A stretch of DNA of 64,000 nucleotides from Pigmentiphaga kullae (lineage in GTDB: Bacteria; Pseudomonadota; Gammaproteobacteria; Burkholderiales; Burkholderiaceae_B). Shown piece by piece: positions 1 through 12,000 of the stretch (position 1 is its first letter; each line of letters begins with the position of its first letter). The DNA is taken from positions 992,001 to 1,056,000 of the forward strand of contig NZ_SGXC01000003.1 in the NCBI RefSeq assembly GCF_004216695.1, given 5' to 3'. A program made the translations under genes and the position numbers. The notes under the pieces were generated by a model. It ran no database searches and had not been told where the DNA came from. It saw only the letters and a program-made list of their open reading frames with translations.

Positions 1-3000
1 CAGACCAAGGTCACGATCGAACAGACGGCGGACAAGGCGATCCTGAACTGGGAGACGTTCAACGTCGGCAAGAACACGACGGTGGCGTTCGACCAGCAGG
101 CGAGCTGGTCGGTGTTGAACCGGGTGAACGATCCGCAGGCGCGTCCGAGCCAGATCCAGGGGCGGATCGAAGCGCCCGGAACGGTGATGATCGTGAACCG
201 CAACGGGATCGTGTTCAGCGGGTCGAGCCAGGTGAACGTGCGCAACCTGGCGGCGGCCGCGGCGGGGATGACCGACAGCCAGTTCAAGAAGGGGCTGTAC
301 AGCGAGGCGCAGGGCAGCGGGTACATCCCGAGCTTCGCCAATGACCTGGAAACGACGGCTAGCGGCAACAGCCATGGGGCGGCGACGGGGCAGGTGGTGG
401 TGGAGCGGGGGGCGCGGATCGCCACGCACGTTCCGCAGACGGTGACCGAGGGCGGCGGCTATGTGCTGCTTCTGGGCGGCGAGGTGCACAACGCGGGCCA
501 GATCACGACCGATGGCGGCCAGGTGGTTCTATCGGCCGGCGATGCCTTCGTGATCAGGAAGGGCATGGGCACCGATGCGAACCAGAACTCGACCACGCGC
601 GGCAACGTGGTCGGCACGCGGCACCTGGACGGTGGCGCCAGCGGCCTGGCGAGCAACACCGGCCTGATCCAGGCATCCACCGGCGACATCACGCTGGCCG
701 GCCACGACGTGCGCCAGGGTGGCGTCGCGGTGGCGACGACCTCGGTGCACACGCGCGGCACCATCCACCTGACGGCGAGCGGAGGCGACACCGCGCAGGT
801 CGGGCTGGAAGAGGGTGGCGTTACCGCCATCGTGCTCGATGCAAGCGCTTCGACGGCGCTGGACGTGCAGCGCGAGACCTTGGTCCAGGACAGCGACAAG
901 GCGGGCGACGGCATCGCCCACCGGCGCGACCAGTCGCTGGTGCAGGTCGCCAGCAGCGGCGACGTACGCTTCGAAGGCGATAGCCTGACCCTGGCCACCA
1001 GCGGCCAGGTCTACGTCGATGCCGCGGGCACCAGCGAGGTCAAGGACGGCGCCGCGATCGACGTCTCCGGTTACGTCGGCGTGCGCATCGCGATGGAGGC
1101 GAACAATGTCCTGGTCAACGTGCAGGGCTTCGAGCAGCGCGACGCCTCGGTCAACCGCGACGGCGACAAGCTGCGCAACAGCGATATCTGGCTCGATCGC
1201 CGCGACCTGGTCCTGGTGCCGGCCGGCACCAACGGCTACGAAACGGACCGTTGGTACACGGCGGGGGGCCTGCTGGAGGTCGGCGGCTATCTTGGCATCA
1301 CCGGCCACGGCATAGGCGAATGGTCGGCGCAGGGCGGCACCGTGCAATTCAGTGGCGGCAATCTGCTGACGCGCCAGGGTTCGCTGATCAATCTGTCGGG
1401 CGGCGCGCTGGACGTGCAGACAGGCTATGTGGCCCAGACCTGGCTCAAGGGTTCGGACGGCAGCCTGTACAACGCCTCGACGGCGCCGGGAGACCTGTTG
1501 TATGCCGGCTTGTACCGGGGTTTCGAGACCGATGCCTCGCGTTGGGGCGATACGGCGAAAGAGAGTTTCTACAACCCGATCATCGCGCCGCTGAGGCGTC
1601 TGGAGAATGGCTATACGGTGGGCCGCGACGGCGGCCGACTGGTGGTGGCGACGGCTGCGGCGACGCTACAGGGCGACGTCGAAACCAGCACTTATCAAGG
1701 CGAGCGGCAGCAACGCGCGCGCGAGGCGGGCCTGGACGGCTACCGGCAGGCGCAGACGGCCGCCGCGCGCAACGGCGAGCTGGTCATCGGTACCTGGACG
1801 CCAGTCTACGACGCCGGCAGCGGCGACCTGCGCCACAGTCCGGGCGCGGTGGTCGACTCGGTCAAGATAGGCGGCACGGGCGGCGACATCGCGCTAGAGG
1901 CGGCCTGGCTCAACGCGCTGGAACTGGGCGGACTGCGGGTCTACGCCAAGGGCGGCATCGAGGTGGGCGCATCGGTGGCGATCGCGCCGGGCGGAGAAAT
2001 CGCCCTGCATGCGACGCAGGTCGATGTCAATGCCGGCCTGACGGCGCGCGGTGGCGCCATTGTCCTGGGCAACATGGTCGACCGGTACGTCAGTGCCAGC
2101 ACGGGCTGGCAGCGGCTTCCGCTGACGACGGCCGTGCCGGCGGGCTACGTGGCGCGCGTTTCCATCGGCGATGGCGTGACGCTGGACGCACGCGGTTTGT
2201 GGAGCAATCTGCCGCAGGACGGCGCCGGCATCGGCGGCCTGCCGTTCGTCAACGGCGGCCGCATCGACGTGCGCAGCAGCGGCGACGTGCGGGTGGGCGA
2301 GGGCGCGCTGCTCGACGTTTCGTCGGGCGCGGCGCTCATGGCCGACGACAGCCTGCGCGGCGGCAAGGGCGGCGACATCGCGCTGGTTGCCGACGCCTAC
2401 TCGGCGGCCGCAGGAGCCAAGGGCAGGCTCGTGCTGGAAGGCGAGCTGCGCGGCCACGGCGTCAAGGGAGGCGGCACGCTGACCCTGCAAACCGGCAATG
2501 CCGTGGTCGTCGGCGGACAGGTCGCAGGCAGCGACGGGGTCCTGAAGGCGGGCGAGACTTCGCTGGTCGATCTGATTACCGACGAGGCCTTCACCGTCGC
2601 CGAAGGCGCGGTGCTGCCGGTGGATTATCACTATGTCCGCACGCACGCCAATCCGGGCGAGGCGATCGGCGGGGCGCCGCAGATCGTTGCCGGCAACCCG
2701 GCAAGCTGGGTCACGCTGGGCGCGGCCTGGACGCTGCCGAAGGCGGCCAACCAGAACGTCAGCTACAGCGTGACGCTTTCCAACGGCCAGTTCCTGACGG
2801 TCGACGGCTATAGCTGGAGCACGCCGCCGACGCTGCCGGCGGGCACGGTCATCACGTCGGTGGTGAGTCCGGTTAATTTTCCCATCGACTATGTCGTGGA
2901 TGCCGCCATCCTGCCGAACGGCATCCCGATCGCGCCAACTCCCGGCGTGATCAAGGCCGGCACCATCGCCGCCAGCGAGGTGACTTATGCCGCGGGCACC

Positions 3001-6000
3001 ACGATCCGCGCGGGCTCGTCCCTGCCGCAGGCGGTGGCGGTCGGGTCTTTGCTGCATCTGGACGCCGCGCGCTTCCAACAGGGGTTCTCGCGTTACGAGG
3101 TAACGGGCGGCGATGGCCTGGCCGTGGCCGAAGGCGCCGATCTGCGCGCGACGATGCCGATCCTGCACGCCGATCTTTCCGTGGCGCGCGGCGTGGCCAC
3201 GGGCGCCGATCCGCAAGAGGCGCTGGAGCAGCGGCTTGCGCCGTTGTTCGCCGAGGACGCCGGCAAGGGGCGACTGACGCAGCGCGGTGGCGCGGATCTC
3301 GTGCTGGCCGCGGGGAACGCGCGCAGCATGGTCGAAGGGGGCGAGAGACCCACCCTCGCCATTGGCGAGGGCGCTCGCATCGAAGTCGATCCGGGACGCA
3401 GCATCGTCCTGAAGGGCAACGGCCAGATCAATATCGACGGCGAACTGCGCGCCGCCGGCGGCCGCATCGGCGTGTCTGGCCTGGGGTTTGGCACCGAGGA
3501 TGTCGGCCACCTGACGGGCCACGACGGTTCGGTGTGGATAGGGAGCAAGGCCGTGCTCGACGTGGCGGGCCTTGCCCGGACCGCGGTGGATGCGCAGGGG
3601 CGCCGTTACGGCGTGGTGCTGGACGGGGGCAGGATAGAAATCGGCGGCAAGTACCAGGCCTACGCCACCCAGGCCGATGCCATCGACAATTTCATCGTCA
3701 TCCGGCCCGGCGCGCGCCTGGACGCCTCGGGCGCCGCGGCGAAGCTGGACCTGCCGGGGCTGGGCGAGACCCTGCTGGCTTCCGGCGGCGGCGTGATCCA
3801 TCTGGCCAGCTTCAACGGCCTGTATCTCGACGGCGATATGCAAGCCGCGGCGGGGGGCGCGGGCGCCGCTGGCGGTACGCTGTCCCTGGCGCTGGAAGCG
3901 CCTGCCTACCGGGATGCGGGCAATCCGGCCGATCGCGTGCTGGTGCATCGCGAACTGCAATTGGTGAAGGAGCAGGCGCCCGAGAGCCTGGAGGCCGGGC
4001 TGCGCCCGGGCCAGGCCGATCCGGGACTGGTTTACGGCCACGGCCGTCTCGGCGCGGATCGCGTCGAGGCGGGTGGCTTCGGCAACCTGTCCATGCTGGT
4101 CAACGGCGTGCTTTCCCTGGACGATGGCGTGGATCTTGCGCTGGGTCAGAGCCTGCATCTGGCATCGCGCGCGATCGTTCTGGCGGAGGGAGCGCCGGTC
4201 GGTGCCAGCGTGAACCTGGCTGCGCCTTACGTGCGCCTGGCGGGCACTTCCCGCCTGGGCAGGGACAAATACACCGTACCGTTCCTGAACGATCCCACTT
4301 CCTACCAAGGCGGCATGGTTGCGTTGCAGGACGACACGCGGCTGCGCGTGGAGGCCGGCGTGCTGGACGTGATCAACGGGGTGCGGTTCGGCGCCTATGG
4401 CTATTCGGTGCAGAGCGGCAAGGCGCTGGTTGCGCGTCACGGCTTCGAGCAGGTGGAGCTGCGCAGCCAGGACGATCTGCGCTTCCTCAAGCATACGGTC
4501 GGCGACCGTACTTCCCTGACGACCGAAGGCGACCTGGTTCTGGCCGGCAGCCAGATCTATCCGGCCACCGGCTCGGTGGTCGACGTGGTCGCGGGACGCA
4601 AAGGGATTTTCGACCAGTGGGGAACCTATCAGATCACCTACGATCCCGGGCGCAGCCTGCGCATCGAGCGCAGCGGCGATGGCGCGGCGCCGCCGGCGCC
4701 GTACTCGGCCTTCGGTACCTTACGCCTGCGGTCGGCCAACATCGACCAGGGCGGCGTGGTTCGCGCGCCGCTGGGCATGCTGGACCTTGGCGTTGCCGCG
4801 GGGAATCACCAGGAACCGGGAAGGATCGTGCTGCGCCCGGGCAGTGTGACGTCCGTCAGCGCCGCAGGGCTGGTCATGCCCTACGGCGGCACGGTCGACG
4901 GCCTGGCCTACAACTATGCCGGCGTGGAAGCCTGGTTCTCCGGGCTGGGCGGCGGCCTGGGCAATGTGCAACTGACGGCGGACAGCATCGAAGTCCGGGA
5001 CGGTGCGCGGATCGATTTGTCCGGCGGTGGCGAACTGAAGGGAGCGGGCTTTCTGACCGGGCGCGGAGGTTCCACCGATGCGCGCCTGCATCCGCTGGTG
5101 CAGATGGCGGGCGACGGCTTCGTGCTGCCGGGACTGTCGACCAATCCGGTCTACGCCATCGTTCCTGGCGCGCAGCCCGCCGTGGTGCCGATCGCGGCCG
5201 AGAAGGGCGCGGGCGATCCGATGATAGGCCGCCAGATCACGGTGGGCGACGGCGTACCGGGCCTGGCGGCGGGCACCTATACTCTGTTGCCGTCCACCTA
5301 TGCGCTGCTGCCGGGTGCCTTTCGCGTGGAATTGAACGGACTGGCTTCGAGCCAGGCAGCCTTCGGCAGCGGCACCGCCATGCGCAACGGCTCTTACGCC
5401 ACGGCCGCGCGCCTGGGCATTGCGCACACCGGCATCGCCGATGTGCAAACCACGCAGGCCGTGCTGACGCCGGCCGATACCTTGCGCAGCTATGCGCAGT
5501 ACAACGAGACCAGCTACGCGCAGTTCGGCCTGGAATGGGCAGCGCGCGACGGCGCCCCCCGGCCGCAACTGGAGCGCGATGCACGGCAATTGGGCCTGTC
5601 GCCGGGCAGCCGCCTGGATATCGCCGCCGGCTCGGCGGACTTCACCCCGGCCGCGGGCGGGCGTGGCGGCACCGTGGCGCTGAACGGCAGACGTATCGAG
5701 ATCCTTGCCGATGGCGCTGCGCCCACCGAAGGCTTCGACGGCACTTCGGTCTACGCCAGCACGCTCAATGGCCTGGGCGCCGCCGGCATCAGCATCGGCG
5801 GTTCGCCGGTGTCCACGTTCGCCGTGCAGAACGACAGCGGTTCGTCGACCCAGAATTCCTGGCAGGTCGGCCTGGGCAACGGCTCGACCGGCGAGCTCAT
5901 CCTGCGCCAGGGCGCCGTGCTGGAAGCGGCATCGGTCTTCCTGGTGGTCAACGACAAGAACAAAGGCCTGACCATCGAGCAGGGCGCGGGCATCAATACG

Positions 6001-9000
6001 TTGGGGCGGGGCAAGGCGCCCTGGGATTCGAACGACGGTTATGTGCTGATGCCGGGCCAGGCCGGGGTCTTGGCGGTGACCAACGGCTGGCTGGACGTGA
6101 CCTCGCCTACTGCCGATGACGTTTCCGGTGTACTCGGCGCGGGCTATCTGCACGTCGGCACCTGCGCCGCGGGGGCGAGCTGCGTCGGCGAAACGGCGCT
6201 GTACTCGGAAGGCACGATCACCGCCGCCACCAATAAGTCCTTCGAGCTGGGCGAGTCGGTGCGCTATGGCACCCGCAACCTGGTGCTGGCCATGGGCGGC
6301 ATCAACGTCGGCAGCGCCGACGCGCTGGCACAGGCCGGGGCCGTAGGGATTCTGCCCTCGGGCCTGACGCTGAACCAGGGCGTGCTCGACCGCCTGCTGC
6401 GGGGCGATACCAGCACCGGCGCGCCGGCCTTGGAAAACCTCGTTCTGACCGCCGGCGATTCGGTCAATTTCTACGGCAGCGTGGATCTGAGCACCATCGA
6501 CCCGGCCACCGGCAAGTCGGCGCTGGAGCGGCTGGTGCTGGGCACGCCGGCCATCTACGGCCACGGCAGCGCGGGCGACGTCGCCCGCATCGAAACCGGC
6601 ACCCTGGTCTGGAACGGCGCGACCACGCCGGCGGGCAATGTCATCGCCGGCGGCGCCGGCACCGGCAGCGGAAAACTGGTCATCGATGCGGACGTCATCG
6701 AGTTCGGCTACGGCCCCCGAAGCCAGCCCGATACCGTAGGCACGCACGAACGCCTGGCGCTGGGTTTTGCCAGCGTGGATCTCAACGCGGCCGAACGCAT
6801 CACGGCCAACCACAAGGGCGCGCTGGCGGTATACCAATCCCGGGGCGCCTGGGACGACACGGCCAAGGCATGGACCTACAGCGGCGGCGACCTGAACCTC
6901 AACACGCCGCTGCTGACCGGCCAAGCCGGTTCGGTGAACCGGATCAAGGCAGGTGGCGCCATCACGGTCGCGGCCCCGGCAGGCGCCGCCGCGCCGCTGG
7001 CAGACAACGCCACCTTGGCCGATGCCCTGGGCGCCGAGCTTGCGCTGGACGCTGGCTCGCATCTCGTGCTGGACACCGCGGTGCTGCTGCCCAGTGGCAA
7101 GCTCAAGCTGTCGGCGCAGGGCGACGTGACGCTGGCGGAAGGCGCGCAGCTGGACCTGGCCGGCCGCCAGATCGACTTCTTCGACGTCAGCAAATACAGC
7201 TGGGGCGGCGACGTGACACTGTCGAGCGGACAAGGCAGCGTCGTCCAGCATGCCGGATCGACGATAGACCTGGCCGCCGAAAACAATCGTGCCGGCAAGC
7301 TGACCGTCCTGGCGTTGGAAGGGACGGCCGATCTCGCTGGCGCTGTCCTGGGCGGCAGCGCCGGCCACTACGATGCGGGTGGCACCCGGGTCCCGTTCGC
7401 GGCAGGCTACATCGACGTGCGCGCGCAGCGCATCGCGGATTTTGCCGGCCTGAACGAACGATTGACCCAGGGCGAAGTCTTCGGCGGCCGCAGCTTCCAG
7501 CTGAGACAAGGCGACCTGGTCATCGGCGACGAACTCAAGGCCCGCGAGATCAACGTCTCGGTCGATAACGGCAGCCTGACGGTAACGGGCCGGGTCGACG
7601 CCAGCGGCGAGCAGGCCGGCAGCATCCGCCTGGCCGCCAATCGCGGCGTCACGCTGGCTGGCAGCGCCGTGCTGGACGCCAGCGCAAGCGTGCTGCGCAA
7701 GGACAGCTACGGGCAGGCGATCGACGCGCCCAACCGCGCCGTCATCGAGATCGACTCGGGCAGCGGCCGACTGGTGCTGGCCGATGGCGTACGCATGGAC
7801 CTGGGCGTGGCCGGCGCGAGCGCGAATTACGGCACGGTGGCGTTGAACGCCCCACGCCTGGGCGGCGCCAGGGGCAACGACGTCGACATCGACGCGAGCG
7901 GCGCCATCGTGATCGCCGGCGCCAAGTCCGTCGCCGTCAATGCCTTCCACACCTATGACGACGGGGCCGCCGGCACCGAGACCACGGTGGACGGCCGAAG
8001 CTACCAGACCATCGACCAGGCCTACCTGGACGGCAAGCACGCCGACAGCCTCGCCTTCATCGACAACGCGCTGGCCAACAGCGCGCTGATGAACGGCAAG
8101 CTTGCAGGCCTGCGCGCCCATGCCGGCGAGTTCCGCCTGCGTCCCGGCGTGGAGATCGTCAGCAACGCGGCGGTCAATCCCGACGGCAACCTGCACGTGG
8201 ACGGCGATATCGACCTGTCCGGCCACCGCTACGCCAGCGTCAATCCGCGCACGCAGAAGACGTCCGTCCATGGTTCTGGCGAAGCCGGCGCGCTGGTGCT
8301 GCGCGCCCAGGGCGACCTGGCGATCTTCGGCAGCATCACCGACGGTTTCGACACGAGCAAGCTGGGGGTGACGGCAGACGACAATGGCTGGGTGCTGCCC
8401 GCGGGACGCATGCCTTTCGGCGGGGATCTCGTCATCCCGCACGGCGGTATGGCGACGCTGGACGCCGGCACCCAGTTCGCCGGTGGCCGCACGCTGAACT
8501 ATGACCTGCCGGTATCGAGCCTGACCTTGCCGGCCGGCACGCTCCTGCCCGCCGCCATGCCGCTGGCGCAGAGCCTGACGCTGCCGGCCGGCACGGTGCT
8601 GGGGGCGGCGGTGCTCGATGGCCAGGGCAACGTGGTGCACGCGGCCGGTACCGTACTGCAAGCGCCGGTGACGCTGGACGCCGGCATGCAGCTGGCCGCG
8701 GGTTTCCGCCTGCCGGCGCAGGCGCAGATCGGAGCCACGATATGGCCCAAGGGCGCTGTGCTGCCGGTGGCAATGAAGCTGGCCCGGCCGCTGGCGCTGG
8801 CCAAGGGTGCCATCGTGCCGTCGGAAACCGACGTGGTGCTGCCGGGCGGCGTGGAGATGGTGGACCTGCGTCCCAAGGGGGCCGACGGCACCCAGGGTCG
8901 CACCTTGGCGCTGGCGCCGATGCTGGAGGCCGGTTCGCAATCGTGGGACATCCGGCTGGTGGCCGGCGCCGACACGACGGCGGCCGACGCACGCCTGACA

Positions 9001-12000
9001 TTGCCGGACAGCATGGCGCGCTTGCTCCTGTCCGACACGCATTTCGGCATGGGACACGTGCTCACGCCGATTCCCGGCACCGGTACGCCGGCCACGTACG
9101 GGGCCGCCACGTCGCCAGAAGCCGAGGCCTTCTTCGCGGATCTCGCGGCGTGGTACGGCATCGTGCTGACGCCAGGCCAGGCGATCACCCCAAGCGACGT
9201 GCAGAACCTCAAGGACAACTGGATCATTTCCGAGAGCGTTACCGAACTCAACGACTGGGGCTATGGTGAAGTGGTCCATGTCGTAGATGCCGGGACGCCG
9301 CCGGACCTGGAGTTCGTGCCCAAGCTGGCGCGGCAGCAATTGTTCAGCGCGTTGCGCACCGGCACCGGCGACCTGGACCTGGTTTCCGGCGGGAATGTCG
9401 AAATGACCTCGCTCTACGGCGTCTACACGGCGGGCACCTCCTCGGCGCCGCCGGGCAGCGGCTATAACCAGGCGCGCGGCCGTTTGACCGACGGTACGGT
9501 GCTGCGTCCCGAAGGGGCGATTTTCGAAGCGCTGGTCGATGGCGGCGCCGACAGCCTGTACGCGGCCTGGTACCCGGAGCAGGGCGGTAATGTGTTGTTG
9601 CGTGCCGGCGGCGATCTCAAGGGCGACCTGGTCGGCAACAACGAGAACCGCAGCGACGTTGACGCCTATACCTTCTACAACACGCGCCAGCAGATCGCGA
9701 CCGCGGCGGTTGGCAACTGGCTGTGGCGGCAGGGTACCGGTAGCGTCGAGGCGGGCGCCGACGCGGTGCCGACGGCGTGGTGGATCAACTTCGGCACTTA
9801 TGTCGCGGGTGGCGCCACCGGCCAGACCGATCCTTACGGTACGAGGCTATTCGGCAATGCCCCTTTCCTGGTGGGCTTCACCGGCATCGGCACGCTCGGT
9901 GGCGGCAATCTGGTCGTGGAGGCCGGCGGCGATGCCGGCATGATCGATGCGCGCGGCCTTCAGGCGACCTGGAACGAGACGCGCCATACTCCGCGCAGCC
10001 AGGGTCTGCATCTGGCCGTGGCCAGTACCGGTCGCATCACGCCGAGCGGCGAACTGGTGCAGACGGGCGGCGGCGACCTCTCGCTGCGCCTGGGCGGTAC
10101 CTTGAATCCGAATCCGGAACTGCGGGTCAACGAGCACGACCTGAACAGTACCTTCGTCAATCTGCGCGGCGCCACGATGATCGATGCCGGCGCCATCGGC
10201 GGAGTGAAGCTCGGCTATGGCGGGCGGGATCAGATGGATTCCCGCCGGGGCGACGTGTACGCGGCCGGGGGCGGCCAAGCCACCGGCGGGCCTATCCTGG
10301 TGTTGGGCGATTCCGCTGTCCGCATCGAGACGCGCGGCGATCTGGTGTTGGGCGGTACGGCCGACCCCGGCCGGACCCTGCTGCTCAATGCAACCCCTTT
10401 CACCTACCAGGGCGCGGATTACGCCGGTAACGGCTGGACCTGGTTCTCGCTGTGGACGCCGGCTACCGCCATCGATCTGTTCAGCGCAGGCGGCAACCTG
10501 ACTCCCGTCACGACCTGGGACGAAAGGGATATCAACGAAAACGTGCGCGGAGGCGGCAAGGGCCGCAACCAGTCGGCCAACGGCGACGGCTCTTTCTACC
10601 CGTCCGTCCTGCGAGCGGCCGCCGCCAATGGCAGCCTGTACTACGGCGCCAGCGCCAGCAGCGCGCGCCATTTTTCCACCGGAATCATGCGCTACGCCTA
10701 CGGCACTGTGCTGGCGCCTTCGCCGGTCGGCGCACAGTTCGTCGATGCCACCGGCAAGGGCGAACTTCAACTGCTGGCGCAGGATTCGATTCATGGCGCA
10801 GGCTATGTGTTCTCGACTTCTACGGCCGACCCGTCGGGGATGGCCAGCCCGTTTCGTCCCGGTTTTGTCGGCATGCTGGCCCAAACCGGTGGCGGCCAGT
10901 ACGGCACCGATCCGCTACTGGTCCACAACGCGTCGGCCGAAGCTGCGCTGTACCACGATTGGTTGGCGAGCCAAAACTTGGGACGCATGAATACTGCCGC
11001 GTTGTTTACCTTTGGCGGCACGGCAACCGTCGCCGGGGCGGCCGTGGGACGGGAGCCGGCGCGCTATTACGCGGTGCAAGGCGATATCGTCGGCCTGCGC
11101 GTCGGTCAGGAAGTGTTGCTGGGCTATCCGGCGGGTTCGGCAGGGTCGCGCTACGAGGCGTCGGGTCCGGTGGCGATACGCGCCGGCCGCGACATTGCGG
11201 ATTCCGGTACGCCGCTGGGCCAGAAGGATCCCACGGCAGGGCGCCTGGACTCGACCGCCTCGACCCGCGGCAACCTGATCGCTCATGCCTATGTCGACGA
11301 GATATCGGTGGTGCAAGCCGGCCGCGATCTGCGCAACAGCAGTTTCTACATTCTCGGCCCGGGCCTGCTCGATGTATCGGCCGGCCGCCACGTCTATCTG
11401 GGCAACAAGGGCGAGATCAAGAGCCTGGGGCCGCTCGGCGGTGTCGAGTCATCGGGCGGCCGCAGCGGCGGCGCCAGTATCTCGGTGTCGGCGGGAATGG
11501 GCGAGGGTGCGTACTGGGATGCCTTTGCCAGGCGTTATCTGGACCCGGCCAACCAGGCCGATCCGGGACGGCCCTTCGCTGACCAGCCAGGCAAGGCCTT
11601 GATCGTCTACAGCGGCAAGCTTACGCTCGCGCAATGGCTGCAAAGCGAGTTCGGCTACACCGGCGACGAGGCCGGCGCGCAAGACTTCCTGGCGCAGCAG
11701 CAGACGCAGCTGGATGCGGCGCGCGCCGCCGCGGTGGCCCAGGGCCGTACCGCCAGCAACCGTTCGCTGGCGCGCGAGTTCCAGCAGCAAAGCCAGTTGC
11801 ACCTGGTGAACTGGCTGAGCGACCGCTTCGGCGGCGCCAATGGCCTGGGCCTGCATTTCGATGCCGCGACTACAGACGCGCGCGCCTTCTTCGATGCACT
11901 GCCGCCGGAGCAGCGGCACGCCTACTTGCGCAATGTCTATTATGCCGAGTTGCGCGAGTCCGGCCGCGAGTACAACGATGCCGACGGCAAGCGCTTCGGC

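Noticed and set aside
1251-2813. Long frame on the same strand inside the exoprotein gene
   Set aside because: Arg/Gly-rich translation in a shifted frame with no family pattern; the main frame has adhesin repeats throughout.
8505-8880. CRISPR-like or DNA-level tandem repeat
   Set aside because: The similarity is at protein level (LPAGT units); the DNA units vary and have no constant spacer.
4720-9339. Very long open frame antisense to the exoprotein gene
   Set aside because: It is a by-product of strong third-position GC bias and composition (Arg/Gln/Ala/His-rich, no domain), lies wholly inside a convincing gene on the other strand and has no start signal.
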